From positions 1-64,000 of the forward strand of contig JAVSML010020371.1 of assembly GCA_038503035.1 (NCBI GenBank): 64,000 nucleotides of DNA. Reading direction: 5' to 3'. This document shows, piece by piece, positions 10,599-22,655 of the stretch. This DNA is from Crocodylus rhombifer (taxonomy: Eukaryota; Chordata; Crocodylia; Crocodylidae). Position 1 is the stretch's first letter, and each line of letters opens with the position of its first letter. The translations under genes were made by a program, and so were the position numbers. The notes under the pieces are model-generated. The model worked only from the letters and a program-made list of their open reading frames with translations. It was not told the origin of the DNA and made no database searches.

Positions 10599-10975
10599 AG
10601 GCAACGGAGAGGGAGGAGAGCTCACACGCATCCCATGTCCTCATGTACCCATCTTGTGTCTCATAACTGCGTCCCATCCCCCCCAGCCCCCCGGGTCCAT
10701 GGCATGCTTTGGTGTATGTTGTACAGAGGAAACCAACCACGTAACAATGATCGTACGAAAAAGAAGAAGAATCCAGACGCTCTTCCAGCGCATCGTGTCC
10801 GTTGGGTCTGTGCTCTGTCTGTATCTCGCTCGGGTTAGTTCCACCGCTGTGATTTCTAAATCTTTGCTGTGACGCGACTGACTTTTTTTGTACTTTTACC
10901 CGACTTTTTTTGAAATACAATTAAAAACAAAAAAAAGGAAAGAACTTGAAATAAAGTGGGTTTTTGTGTTTTTTT
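10599..10975 (+). other. CSPG5: CSPG5 3' untranslated region
   Basis: Non-coding sequence after TGA with poly-T/AT-rich stretches typical of a 3' end. Two poly(A) hexamers lie at its end: ATTAAA at 10920-10925 and AATAAA at 10950-10955, followed by a GT/T-rich downstream element at about 10957-10978. The exact cleavage site was not determined. Confidence 0.75.
10950..10955 (+). terminator. CSPG5: Poly(A) signal AATAAA of CSPG5
   Basis: Canonical AATAAA about 350 nt after the stop, followed by GTGGGTTTTTGTGTTTTTTTT, a classical GU/U-rich downstream element. A weaker ATTAAA sits 30 nt upstream. Confidence 0.8.
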
Positions 10976-13900
10976 TTCAAACCAAAGAAGTCAAGCAGCC
11001 CAGCCGCCTCCCTGCTGCAGCGCGAGGTCGGGCCTCGCAGAAAGGCAGAACGCATGGAAGGGCCCTTCCTCTTTTCAGGCTCAAGAGTTTGGCTAATTGA
11101 CTGGTGCATTAAATAATTACTCGTCAAATCAGCATCCTTGCCAATTTAGCCTTTCTTCCCATGGGTGCATTGAGCCTATCTGCTTATCTATAGGTATCCA
11201 CAGGCTGGTTCACGGGTGATAAACCGTCCCTGTGTAAAGTCTCTACAGTACCGAAGTCCTCAAAGGAGTCATTTCACCCTGCGTGAAACGCTAGGATGTG
11301 AGTTATTCACCCACGTGTTATTCACTACTGACTAGCAGGGTGGGTGTGCCATGTCCTCCAAGTCCTACAATACAGTTTTTGCTCCTTATCGGCTCAACAA
11401 TCCACAGTAAATAGTTTTTATAGCACCCGCAAAGAGTGACCCATGCGCTTTTTAGTGGGGTGGGAGTTTCTGACGCCTGCCCGGGGGCGCGGTGCTGTCT
11501 CACGAGGAACGGTCTCCTGCAGCCCCCTGGGTTCAGGATGGTGATCTCCCATCAGAGCCCCCCGCCCCCCGCGGGAGCCAGGCGGATGTGGAAGTGGTTT
11601 TGGGATGGGGGCTTGTTCCCTGAGCTCCTCACTTGGGCAGACCTCAGTGGCGTAACAGGATCTGGGAGACAGCCGGCTCCATCGCACAGGGAGCAAAATC
11701 CTAATGCCCCCCAGCAACTTTATACAGGTCAGCCTCGGCTAGGAGTGAGGGGCTGGCTGTGCCGGCGATGGGGTTCGGCCTGCAGGACGATGCATTAGTG
11801 GAAGGGCCTGGTGCTCGGGCTGCAGCGTCAAGGGCGATGCGGGACTGCACTCCCATGGGCTCAGCTGCCCGCACGGGGAGGGCGCCAGAAGACAAATGAT
11901 GAGCCCCGCCACGTGCTTGTGGGACCTTGCAAGGGAAGGAAAGAAATGCTCTGCATTGCCGCTGTCTGTGGCGTTCAGAGCTCCCCGTGTCCCTGAAGCA
12001 GGCGGCGTCAGCAGTGGAAAGGGCAGTCCCCAAGTCGGTGTAGGGAGTCGATTCTCTGGGAAGCAGTTTTCAACTTTGTTTCATTTGCAGATCCCTAAAA
12101 ACTCTTGAATGGAGGTTGTACCAGGTGGGTATTCGTATACTTTTGATTGATCACAGGCATCTTTCATGGACCCCTTAGACATAATCTGTGGATCCCAGGT
12201 TGAAAACCACCGCTCTCAGGGCCACCTTTTTGACCGGCGTGCCACAACTTAGCCCGGCTTCCTCCCCGAATGCCGCTCTTTCCTCCACCCGATCTCCTGC
12301 TCTGCTTTCTGCTCCCATCCCTGTGTCTAGGGTCACCCCTGCTCTAGGAGTGAACCCCCCGCGCCTCTGGAAACCTGGTCCAAACTTCTCAAATCGGTCA
12401 CCTAAAACAGAGGCAGCAGCTGAAAAGCATCATCCCTTCCTCTCCGTGTCTCAGCTGCTCAGTGGAGACAGTGCTCTGCCTTCGGGCATGGCTGGGGGAT
12501 TCAGGCCCTGTCTGGGGCAAACATCCTGCGCCCGCTGGCAGTGCCCTCAAAGTGGCGCAGGGTCAGGCTGGTATACACTGGGGGCTTCTGCCTTCTTCTG
12601 TACCGGGGGACAGCCTCTCCCTGGGATCTCTTGAGTGTATATTAATACCCCTTGCAGCAGCAGGACGTTGGTCCACATGGTTTCCCTGGGACAGGGTCGG
12701 GTCCAGTGTCTGGTGTGGTCAGAGCAGGGTTCAGGTCTCACACGTGTACAGCAGCGGGTCAAGCCCAGCCGGACGTGATGACCCGAATGGGCCAGCCTAG
12801 CTACGTCCAGCTGGCCTCTGCTACCTGCTTGCCCCTGGCTACCTGCTGCAGCTGCTCAACAGGACATGTGCCCTGCTCGTGCCGCGCTAGCTTTCTGCCT
12901 GTGAGGGCTGCCGGGGCCCCAGGCGAGCGCACTCAGGCGCAGCAGCATGTTCTGCTCTACGGGGGGATGCCCCACTCTCCTCCAGGGGCTGACTGACACA
13001 CAGCCTTGCTTTTCCCCCTAAACAGATGTTCGGGCCACAGCTGGGGCTGCAGAGACCATGAAATGGTCTACCAGCTGTTGACGAAGCAGGCCACTGACGC
13101 AGGCCTCAGCAAACGATTCTCAACCGGGGCGCCGTTTCGCTCCAGGGCTCTGTAAGCTCCTTTGAAGGGTGCCCTGCAATTCTACCGGTGTGTGAGATGC
13201 CAGCACCTACACGTCCTTCACCGGTTGCAGAGCATCACAAGCTTCCTGCCCCACTGGGGGCTTCCTGAGTGCTTTGCAATGGGAGAATTGCTCTAGTACA
13301 TCTCTGTAGTCAAAAAAAATGAGCACTAGCAGAGCTAGCGTTGTTTAGGAGGGGGAATCTGGTGTCTAAAAAAGTTTGAGAGCCGCTGCTATAAAGTTTG
13401 CTTGGCAGCCTTACACCCAAGCATGTGGCCTGGAGAGATTAAAGGACTGTGCTGCAATTCAGGAGCGAAGCCCGGTGTTTGCACTTCATCGCCGGGTAGG
13501 ACAGAGCACACGGGCAATCCAAGATGCATCCGTGTTTGATCCTGCTCCTCACAGGGCAGCGTTGTCCAGGATGCAGTCAGCCTTTACTCTGTCGCACACA
13601 TGACCAGAGAGCTGTCTCAAGCCCAATGGCCCAAGGAGCCTTGCCGTACAGCTCCAAAGCCCGGGTCAGCTCGCCACTTTAGAGGCTGTTGTCCAAGGGA
13701 TGCGAGTTTTGCAGGGGCTGGCATCTTGTTATCGGGACTTCTGCATTGGTGGTGAAGGGAAAATCCCATCAGCCATTTTGCAGTTTGGCCAGCACACAAT
13801 GCAGGGACAGCAGCAGTCAAGCAAGCAGCGTTGGAGTGAGGATCTCGTTCTCAGGGGTGCATTTCTCCCCTTTGCCCTTGTATTGCTTGACAGTGACTTT

Positions 13901-15048
13901 GTATTTTTAAGCCCTAGGCACCAGGCCAGCGGATTAGACCTCGGGGGTCTCCTGGCTTCCCACCCCCTGCGCTGGGCATGGGGAAGGGCCCTTGCAGAGA
14001 GAGGAGCAGCAGGAGGGTTTGGGGGGCAAAACGAAAGCACGATCAAATCCTTCTGCTCTTGCACCCACGGCAGGGTGACCAGTGAACGGTGCTGCGGACC
14101 AAGCCGGGCTGCAGAGAGACCTCCTTTTGCAGAAGAAAACCAGTCCATGGAGCGAGCAAGCCCTAAATCGCACAGCTTTGTTTCCCAGCCGGCGGCAGGG
14201 AGGTTTCCCGCTCCGACAAAGGAGATGAGCAGCTTTGCCTGGCTTCTGCTTGCCGGTTTGCTGGCTCGGCGGCAGGCCAGCCTTCCAGGAACAGCCCGGC
14301 AGGGCCCTCGTTCATCACGCGCCGGCCCAGACAGCCCCCGAGCCGGCCGCCAGCCCCTTCGGGAGCTCTGCCCGGCTTCTGGTGGGAAGCGCTTGCAACG
14401 GCGATTGACCTTCGCACCACAGCCCGCGTGACCCATTTTCTGTGCCTCTTGGTCTTGCTGCTGGTTTGCTGCCCAGGGAGCAGCTCAGGCCGGAGCTAGC
14501 CTAGAAAGCGCAGCAAAATAGCTCCTGCCCACCTGTGTGAGGGCCACGAGGAGCAACCCCATGCCTGGGTACCACCTCTTGTCCCGGTGCATCCTAGAGA
14601 CAGTCAGACAATATATGCCAGGACTTTCGGTGGCATGGATGGATGGCAGGGTTCAGTCTGGGGCTTTCCTAGAGCCCCTGGCTAAAACAGAGCCATCGTA
14701 TAGTGGAGGCCTCTGCCATTTCAATGGCATTTTCGATCTGCCCTGAGGTGAGGGCAGAAACCAGCTGCAGGCTACGCTGGCCACGTCTGGGGAGCGATGT
14801 ACAAGGAGGTGTGTGGCGCATCCGTGCTGCCTTCCCCGGGATCACTAGTCCTGTCTGGCCGACGGAGATCCCTGTCAGATGCCCTCTGCTTCTCCACGTT
14901 CATGGAGTCATGCCTGCTTTCTCAGGCAGGGGGGAAAACTGCTTCTCCCAAAAGACCTTGCAAGGGGCCAAAGTGAGACACAAAGTGATTCGGAGCTGGG
15001 ACCTCCAGGGCTTCCCACGCACCGCTACAGGCCGACGGGCTGGGCAGC
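10976..15048. other. Intergenic stretch after CSPG5
   Basis: No gene, exon or recognisable repeat could be supported. Open frames on both strands at about 13,700-14,436 overlap each other, have biased composition and resemble no protein known to me. Confidence 0.55.
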
Positions 15049-15690
15049 AGCTCTGCAGGAAAGGCCGGTGGGGGACAGGGGACAGGAAGCTGAGCAGGAG
15101 CCGGCAGTGCGCCCTTGGTGCCAGGGAGGCGACCGGCGTCCTGGGTGCATCGGCAGGAGTGTCGCCAGCAGGTTAAGGGCACCGATTCTGCCCATCTCTT
15201 CAGCCCTGGGGAGGCCACATCTGGAGTCCTGTGTCCAGCTGTGGGCCCCCCAGTACAGAAGGGCTGTGGACATGTTGGAGAGAGTCCAGTGGAGGGCAAC
15301 AAAAATGGCTGTGGGGCTGGGGGACAGGACTGGCGAGGAGAGGCTGAGGGAACTGGGCTGATTCAGTCTGGAGAAGAGAGACCGAGGGGGATTGAACAGC
15401 AGCCTTCACCTCCCCGCCGGGGGGCTGCACAGAGGAGGGCGCTGGGCTGGTCTCGGTGGGGGCAGGTGGATATTAGGAAACACTTTCTCATGGGGAAGAG
15501 TAATAAAGCACTGGACCAGGCTCCCCAGAGAGGTGGTGAAGTCCCCAGCCTCGGAGGTGTCAGACCCAGGCAGACCAAGCCCTGGCTGGGAGGATGCAGC
15601 TGGGGCTGGTCCTGCTTGGGGCAGGGCGTTGCACTAGATGCGACCTCCTGAGCCCCTTCCAGCCCTCGTTCTCTATGACCCTATGATTCC
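15049..15690 (+). mobile_element. CR1 LINE, 3' end of ORF2 and tail, plus strand
   Basis: Reads with frameshifts as the C-terminal CR1 ORF2 ([43 protein letters not shown]). The usual 3' UTR follows (ATTGAACAGCAGCC, GATATTAGGAAACA, AAAGCACTGGACCAGG, GCACTAGATGCGACCTCCTG). It ends near CTATGACCCTATGATT, like the short tail repeat of CR1. 5'-truncated, as is normal for CR1. Confidence 0.9.
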
Positions 15691-15704
15691 CTTTGGGACC
15701 ACAA

Positions 15705-15765
15705 GCAGGTGTCATTGCCTCTTTGTGCCTCAGTTTCCCCACCTGTATTGTGAAGATGCTGCCCT
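15705..15765 (-). mobile_element. MIR-like fragment
   Basis: GCCTCTTTGTGCCTCAGTTT followed by CCCCACCTGTATTGTGAAGA is the complement of the MIR core 'aaatggggaaactgaggca'. Short and old. Confidence 0.5.
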
Positions 15766-16889
15766 GAGGATGTCAGGCCTCCTGCTTATAAAACACATCG
15801 CCATGGTTTCTGCCTTCAGTTGAGCCATCCTGACAGGGCTCCCGTGGTAAGACCACACGAGGCAGAAGCAGGTCTTGGGGAGCCTGGAGGTTTGGCCGGG
15901 TCTGGAAGGAACGGGGCGGCTGCCCCAAGTGGTGGAGACGGGCAGGGCCTGGGGGCGCAGCAGGGCCCTGGTCCCAGCCGGCGCGGAGGGGCCGCAGCCT
16001 CGAGGCCGCAGAGGAATTTGCCTCCCATTCAGCGGAGCGACCCCCGAGCTTTCACCGGCTGTTTAATCACTTCCCGATGGACAGGCTGCGGGCAGCTATT
16101 AAATTTAGATGCTTGGTTAGTTTGCTGGCGGGGGGAGCCTGCCTTTTGTGGCAGGCCAGCGGCTGGCACAGGCGAGGGGGTACGAAAGAGGGAGCTGGCA
16201 TAGAAACCGGGTCTGTGCTTCTCACTCTGTCGTTCTCTTTTCTCTCCGCGACACAGAACAGGATTCGAGCCGTGACCCTCCAGACAAGGAGCCTTTCTTC
16301 TCCCTGTCTTGCTTGAAACCAGATCGCTCTGAGTGTGATTCACCAGCCAAAGCCTCGGTGAGAGCGAGGGAGCGGAGGGGGCAATAGCCCGGGAGAGGAA
16401 AAGGGGTCAAGGTAGCAGCTCCCCCTCTCTCCTCTCTTCGTGCCTGCGCCTTCCCCGGCCCATCTCCGACCCCAGCTTCTTGGCTTCTTCTGCGGGGTTT
16501 TGTTCCCAGCACCTCAGAGGGCAGAGGGTGGCAAAGTGGAAACCTGTCTGCCTCGTGCCAGCCGAACAGCATCTGTGGCCTTCCCACCTGGCTCCTCGGC
16601 CGCTCCTTCTGGGCCTGCCAAGGGGAGGCCGGCTGCTGTGGCTGGGACGTGCCCACGCACATGCACCACGCACACGTGCGGGTCCACTCGGGCGCACGGG
16701 ACTCGGGGACTGTCAGGATGGGCCTGGCCCCCTTCCCTCCCCCGACAAGGCTCCCAGTCTGCGGTCAGGTGAGTCCAGATGTTTCTCTGCGGTGTGGACG
16801 TTTTGGGAACTTCTCTAGCCCTGCCCTGTGCTCCGGCCACCCCAGAGCTCCCCCCGCGTCGGCGCCCCCGGGGGCTCCCCCGCGCAGTG
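15766..16889. other. Intergenic stretch with no gene recognised
   Basis: GC-rich. About 16,040-16,350 includes AT-rich islands (GCAGCTATTAAATTTAGATG) in a GC-rich setting and reads like a possible conserved non-coding element. Only an alignment could decide. Confidence 0.4.
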
Positions 16890-17245
16890 TTACATGGATG
16901 TGTGCGTGCACGCTCACAAGTGGGGGGGTGCATGCATATATGGATGTGTATATATGTGTGTGCACATGGGGGGGGTGTATGTGTGTGCACACGTGGCGGG
17001 GTGTGTGCACATGCGTCTGTGTGGGTGTACGCATGTGAATATATAGGTGTGCAAGCATGCATGTGGATGCGTGCATGCACATGGGGGTGTGAGTGTGCAT
17101 GTGGGGGTGTGTATGCATGCACATGGGTGTGTGCATGTGTATGTGCGTGCATGGGGGGTGCATGCGGGTGCACACGCATGGGTATGTGTGTATGCGCACA
17201 CGTGTAAGTGCACGTGCATGCATGTGTTTGTGGGTGCACGTTTCA
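16890..17245 (+). repeat. TG-rich minisatellite, intergenic
   Basis: Alternating TG, CATG, CGCA and GGGGTG blocks (for example ATGCATGCACATGGGTGTG) over about 350 bp. Long His/Thr frames on the minus strand are artefacts of this repeat. Confidence 0.88.
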
Positions 17246-18914
17246 CAAGCACAACAGGAGACCTGAGCAATTTTGCAGGCTCAGCACTGAGGGAGGGCGC
17301 GGTGGCAGGGGGCCCTGGCAGGCCCGTGCCCCCCTCCCGTTCTGTCCCCTTCCTGTCCTCAGAGCACAGTCACCCAGCGTGTGTCCCGAGGGATCCAGCC
17401 TGCAGTAACACCCCTGGTCTACGGGATTATTTTGGACCCATACTGCTGTCCTGTGGGGGCTGCTGTGACTACCGCAGGACTGGCTGAGTGGGATGAGGAC
17501 AAAACTTTGTTGCCCAGGCATTTGGGCGTACAGGCGACGCAGGGATGGACAATGAGACCTTTCCTGGTGGAGCAGGCTCTGAGCGCCTTGGTGAGCATGC
17601 AGGCCAGAGAGGACAAATTGTCGGCCCTGTCGCGTTGCCCTTCAGCTGCATGGGACTCAGGGAAGTCCTCGCCTCTCATCCGGAGAGTGGCTTTTGCTCC
17701 TAGCGCACAAATTGTCAGGAGGAGTTAGGATCACAGTTGTTAGAGCTTGGAAATACCCACTGGACCCCGCTGCTCACCCTCACCCTGGCAGGGAGCAAAG
17801 CAGATACCGAACCGAGGTCCTGAAGATGGACCAGAAGCAAAACCCGCCGGAGTCCTACCCCAAATGGTAAATCCCTGGCTGCAGACTGGGGGAAGCGATG
17901 CTGTTTGCTGAATGGCCATCCCAGGAGCCAGCTCAGGGGACTTTAAACAAAGAAAACCCTCCCCTGCGCCCTTTTATATCACGTTGGGTAGCGCAGTTTC
18001 TAACACAGCAGCTTCCCGAGGGCGGATAAACCCCAGGAGGGAAGGCTGAAGCTGGGGTCGAGCAGAGGAGGCCGATGGGTGGGACACGACAAACACAACA
18101 AGAAGACATTCCCGGCCCCACAGAACTTAAAACCTTACGGTATCGGATAAGACACGGTGGGCGGGGGACAGGGGAGCACAGGTGCAACGAGACAACCACG
18201 GTCAACGCAATACGGAGCGGTCTCATCACAGGAGCACCCTGCTACGAGGGTCGTCCGGCACTGGAGCAGATAACCCCGAGGAGATGGAGGCGCCGTCCCC
18301 AGAGAAGTTTTGCAGCACGGGCCACATAACCCCTTGGATGAGGACGATCCTGCCTTGAGCATGAGGCTGGACACTAAGAAATCTCCAGGGGTCCTTTCCG
18401 GCCCTCTTTTTCTACGGTGGCCCGCCCATTCACAAGTTTTTGGTAGGGCTCACAGAAAAGGCGAGTTTTAATGGCGGATTGGAATAAGGGTCATCGCTGT
18501 AGACGTGGCAGCTACCTTTATTTCTGTGGCAGGAACAAGGCGTGGGCAGTGGCAGGCCGGGAACCAAAGGAGAAGCCTTGTGCGACCACCCCAGCGAGCT
18601 CCGACGAGGATTTAGCGCAACCTGCAAACCGAGCGACTGGAGAGGAAGGAGGAGACGCAGGGAAGAAGAGAAACAGGGAGGCCGAGGGCCAGGACTAAGG
18701 ACGTGCGCTGTCAAAGGGAGTTTCAGTGCAAGAGCGGGGCTGGCTGGAAGGGCCGCACCGATGGGTCCAGGAGAACGGAAATGGATTCTGGTTGTGCACT
18801 TTGAGGGGAGACGATGAAAGACTGTGGTGAAGTTCGTATTTGGGGAAGGCCGCGGTGGGAATCCAGGCAGTGATTGTGCCCCACGTGTGCAATGAGCTGG
18901 GTGCATAGAAAAGC
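17246..18914. other. Intergenic stretch with no gene recognised
   Basis: No gene or clear repeat seen. Around 18,090-18,160 the wording CCCCACAGAACTTAAAACCT resembles the conserved part of old L2/CR1-like repeats, but too weakly to call. Confidence 0.4.
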
Positions 18915-19580
18915 GGCCGTTCCCTGGCTCAGACCACGGGTCCGTCTTGCCCCGTCTCCTGTGTCACACACAGCAGAGAGCGGATGCTGGAAGGGAGGTG
19001 ACCTAGGTCGGACCAGGGGGTTTCCACTTTTTTCCCTCACTTGCAGCCTCCAGCATTTAAGGGGCAGGAGGCCGTGGCCCTCGCTCCCGTGCTCAATAGC
19101 TCCTGATTCCCCTTTCCTCCAGCAACGTGTCCAACCCCTTTTTGAATCTGGCTAAACGCTCAGCTTCCCGCACATCTGGTGGCGACGAACGCTACGCTTG
19201 CATGACACGCCGGGGGAAGAAGAACTTCCTTTTGTTAGTTTTCGAGGGATTACTTACTCATTTCATTTTGGGACCCCCTGGTTCTTGTATCGTGAGGGAC
19301 AGTAAATAATAAATCCCTACCGACTTTCTCTTTGTCATTAAATATGTTGTAAACCCCCATCGTGTTGCTCTTCAAGCCTCTCTTTTCTAACCTGACCAGG
19401 CCTGGCCTCTTCAGTCTCTCCTCACATGGAAACCCCTCCGAAGCGCTCATCGTCCTCGCCGCCCTTCTCCGGCCCGTCTCCAGCTCTTCTCCATCCTTTC
19501 GGAGGTGCAGGGGCCAGACCTGGGCACAGCATTCAAGGTGTGGCTACACCATGGATTCATAAAGGGGCATCGTGATACTT
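18915..19580 (-). mobile_element. Old CR1-type LINE 3' region, minus strand
   Basis: Plus-strand wording CCTGGCTCAGACCACGGGTC, CAACGTGTCCAACCCCTTTT, CCTGACCAGGCCTGGCCTCT, TCAGTCTCTCCTCACATGGA and GACCTGGGCACAGCATTCAA is the complement of an older CR1 subfamily 3' end. That family is marked by 'gagaggagactgaacaggcct' and 'actggacacagtactccagg'-like parts. Confidence 0.65.
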
Positions 19581-20344
19581 TCGGTTTTGTTCAGTTCTCA
19601 CCTTAACATTTTACTTTATTTTTTGCCATTTTGATGGGAAAGGAGATGAGATGGTAGCTGAAGAGGCAAGGATTTATGTTTTTGTTTTACTGGAAGAGAT
19701 CAAAGCACATCTGTAGCTCTCCATTTCTGATGGCTTTCTCCTGGCTCCTGCACTGATCACACCTGCGCACGCCCCGAATTTGGCCGCTGCCCTGGAAGAT
19801 GGCAGGGTGCCCGCTGGTGGGATACTGGCAGAAGTCTCAGCTTCCCAGCTCAAATAGGCATGCACAAGCTGATCTGAAGGAAATGGAAATCCTGGATTGC
19901 TCCCCCCGCCCCTGGTTTCACGCTTGGCAGTGAAAGTGCAGAGTGTTTGGTGCTTGTTTGCTTTCAGGAGCGCAGAGCCGTGTCCCCCGGCTGCTCCTGC
20001 ACAAGGCAGGGCAGGCGGCACCTTGGAGGCTAATTGGCTCAGAGACGCATGAGCTTCGGTAGGCAACAGCTTCGTTTCTCCTGGAAGAGTATCTGCCCCT
20101 GTCACTGGGGCCAGTGGGATGATTAGGCATGAGCAAAGGGATCTTCTTGGACATGCCCATCAGGTGTCGGAGTCCGCTGGGGGGTTAGCACAAGCAAATG
20201 AAAAGCAAAGAGTTTAAAGTGGATGGAGCCAAAATCAAGATTCCTCACAGTTCATCGCCTGAGTTTACCTCGCCTCTCTGGTGACCCACTCCTAAGGGTC
20301 CTCCACTGACTCTTCCAAGGGAAGCAGGACAAAGCCTGAATTTC

Positions 20345-20367
20345 TTTTATATATATACACACACACA

Positions 20368-20405
<38 letters not shown>
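20345..20405 (+). repeat. (TA)n(CA)n(TG)n microsatellite
   Basis: TATATATATA, then about nine CA, then ACGTG, then about fifteen TG. The CA and TG halves are complementary and abut, so the tract is a self-folding dinucleotide repeat. It directly precedes the large hairpin at 20417-20760. Confidence 0.9.
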
Positions 20406-20406
<1 letters not shown>

Positions 20407-20416
20407 TTCAAAAATG

Positions 20417-20760
20417 ACCTGCAAAGGGAAAAAAGAAGGGTGTCCTCTTATACTCTTCTTTATGATGACTAAGAAAGGCCTGAAAGCTAATTTAAAAAAA
20501 TCATATATATAGATATAGTATAATATATATGTGTGTGTGTGTGGATATATATACGTATACCATACATATGTGTCTGTGTGCTTGTATATGTACGTTTATA
20601 TATACTGTAAACACACATACATATACATACACATACATATACATTATATATATATATATAGGAAACACACACACACAACGTTTAAAAAAGTTTTCAGGCC
20701 CTCCATAGCCATCTTAAAGAAGAGTATAAGAGGACAGCCTCCATTTTTCTCTCTGCAGGT
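20417..20760. repeat. Large quasi-palindrome (hairpin) with AT/TG-rich self-complementary loop
   Basis: The left arm 20417-20500 and right arm 20680-20760 are reverse complements over about 80 bp. Both start ACCTGCA on their own strand and share an identical 22-nt core (TGTCCTCTTATACTCTTCTT plus TA) and GGCCTGAAA. The arms differ at scattered sites. The loop is TATATA/TGTG-rich on the left and ACACAC/TATATA-rich on the right, so it can extend the stem. Confidence 0.88.
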
Positions 20761-21896
20761 TGTATTTGCAGGACAGCTTTCAGGCTGTCGTCACCAGCCG
20801 GGCGTTAGCTCCCTGTCCCATCAGAGAGGCAGCACTGGTGCAGGATTCGGGTGGTTCAGGAGCTTTGGACACTGCCTATCACTTCGGTGGGTTTTCAGGC
20901 GTTTTCACCTTTCCTTTCCTCTTGCCTGGTGCTTTTTCCTCGAAGCCTTGTAGCTCGATGGCCTCGCAGCTCAGCCCTGAGAGCACTGCGAGGTTATAGG
21001 TACTGGCTGGGCTCAGTCCCTTCAGTGATGGTTTCCCCAAGCCTCGCCAAGACAGAGGAGCCAGGAAGCACAGCTCACGCCTCCCCGAGCCTTTTGGAAG
21101 TGATTGGCCCTGCTCCAGCCTGAGCCCTGAGCACGTGCCTGAGAAGGACACGTAGGCTTGTGATCGCTGAAGGGGTGGGGGCCTCAGCGCGGAAGAGGGA
21201 AAGGAAGGGCAGCGACTGTGACTGCGGAGGTCGCGCTGGGGACCACTGCACCGAGAAGCAGCATCAGCGGGCTCCGACCATATCGGGGAGCGTAGCCCTC
21301 GTACCTGTCAGCAGCCGCTGACTGTAACCAGCTCTGGTGCCTCTGTGCACGTGCCCTAGGCAGGCTGGCGGCAGATCTGACGTCTGCCCCCCACCCTGGA
21401 CCATCAGTCCAGCAACAAACCAGCTGCCTGCTGCCCCGTGTAACCACTCGCTTTACTTCGAGACGAGAGCTGCCGGCTCTGCTAGCGGAGGGGCGGTGTC
21501 AGAGGGCATTTATAGCACGGCACGGCAGCATCCGTGTCCCCGACAGCAGCACTGCCCGTACCCTTCCTCCCTGAACAGTACAGCTCCCTGCCCCAGCTGC
21601 TGGCACAGGAAATTCAGTCCGAATCTCACTCCCATACTACTCAGGTGAAATTCGGCACCTAGGGGGCTGGACCCACCCTTCCCTTAGCGCCTCCAGCTGC
21701 TTCTTTGCTATGTCACAGAGCTCGAGTGCTACCGAGCTTTGGAGTTAGCTCCAGAGCGGGGGAGCAAGGGCCACGGCCTCTGAATCAGAACATCCGAGAC
21801 CTTAAATGCCGGAGGGTGCAAGGGGGAGAGGAATAGGGGTAAAGCCCTGCTCGGACGCAGTTCACCCTCCCTTCCAGCGTGCGCTCCCTGCCACTG
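20761..21896. other. Intergenic stretch with no gene recognised
   Basis: No exon or repeat family could be supported. Confidence 0.4.
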
Positions 21897-21897
21897 T

Positions 21898-22072
21898 GGG
21901 GGCATCTACATGAGATGCTTTACTTTGAAGCAGCATAGCTGACTGCACAGTAAGCAAGTGCACATGCTTACCGAGCAGTAAACCTCACTAATGTGTAAAT
22001 TTGCTACCTGCAAATGCAAATAGCAAATTTGCTTGCGATGAGTAACTGCGCAGTAGCGCTCGTGTAGGCGCC
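21898..22072. mobile_element. Short MITE-like element with inverted ends
   Basis: Left end GGGGGCATCTACATGAG and right end CTCGTGTAGGCGCC are approximate inverted repeats (GGCATCTACATGAG against GGCGCCTACACGAG). The interior is internally palindromic (CAAATTTGC and AGCAAATTTGCTTGC blocks). A further related end, CACATGTAGATGCCTGCC, lies at 22637-22654, and AGCAAATCTGCTCC occurs at both 22082 and 22610. A larger composite reaching 22655 is therefore possible. Confidence 0.55.
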
Positions 22073-22655
22073 TGACCGGGAGCAAATCTGCTCCAGGCTT
22101 TGCCACAGGAGCCCGGGCAGGGACTATGTCCCATTACCCGAGCAGCGGGGAACTCCAAGCCCCTGCTCTGAGATCTCCATAGGGGAGTGGGGGCTGAGCG
22201 ATCCTTGTCTCCCAGCCCCCTCTTCACCATCACGATCAGCGAATGGGGGACTAGGAGATCCTCATCTCCCAGCACCAACTCCCTGGTTGTGGGGCTGGTG
22301 CTGGGAATCCCTGCCCAGCCAGTGGCTTGCTGCTAGCTACCCCACCGGCAGATCAGGGCAGGGGGCTGGGACCTGCCCCTCCCCCCAGCTCTTTTCAAGC
22401 CTCCTGCCCCTGATCGGGGAGCCGGGGCCAGGAGCTCCCTGCTGCAGGGGCAGGGGGACATGGTCTCTGCCCCAGCAGCAAGCAGCCCCCTGGGGGCAGG
22501 CAGCATTGTCCCAGCCCCCACCAGGAGACAGCTGAGCCTCGAGCTCCCCCTGGTGGCAGCATGGGCCCACTGCAGGGGGCCAGGAAAGGAGAGCAGTTTG
22601 CCACTATTAGCAGCAAATCTGCTCCCGCTTCCCTACACATGTAGATGCCTGCCTG

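Noticed and set aside
13700..14436. Overlapping plus (243 codons) and minus (235 codons) ORFs
   Set aside because: Both frames are open because the DNA is GC-rich; neither resembles a known protein and no splice or promoter context supports them.
16514..17239. 241-codon minus-strand ORF rich in His and Thr
   Set aside because: Product of the TG-rich array at 16890-17245, with no recognisable domain.
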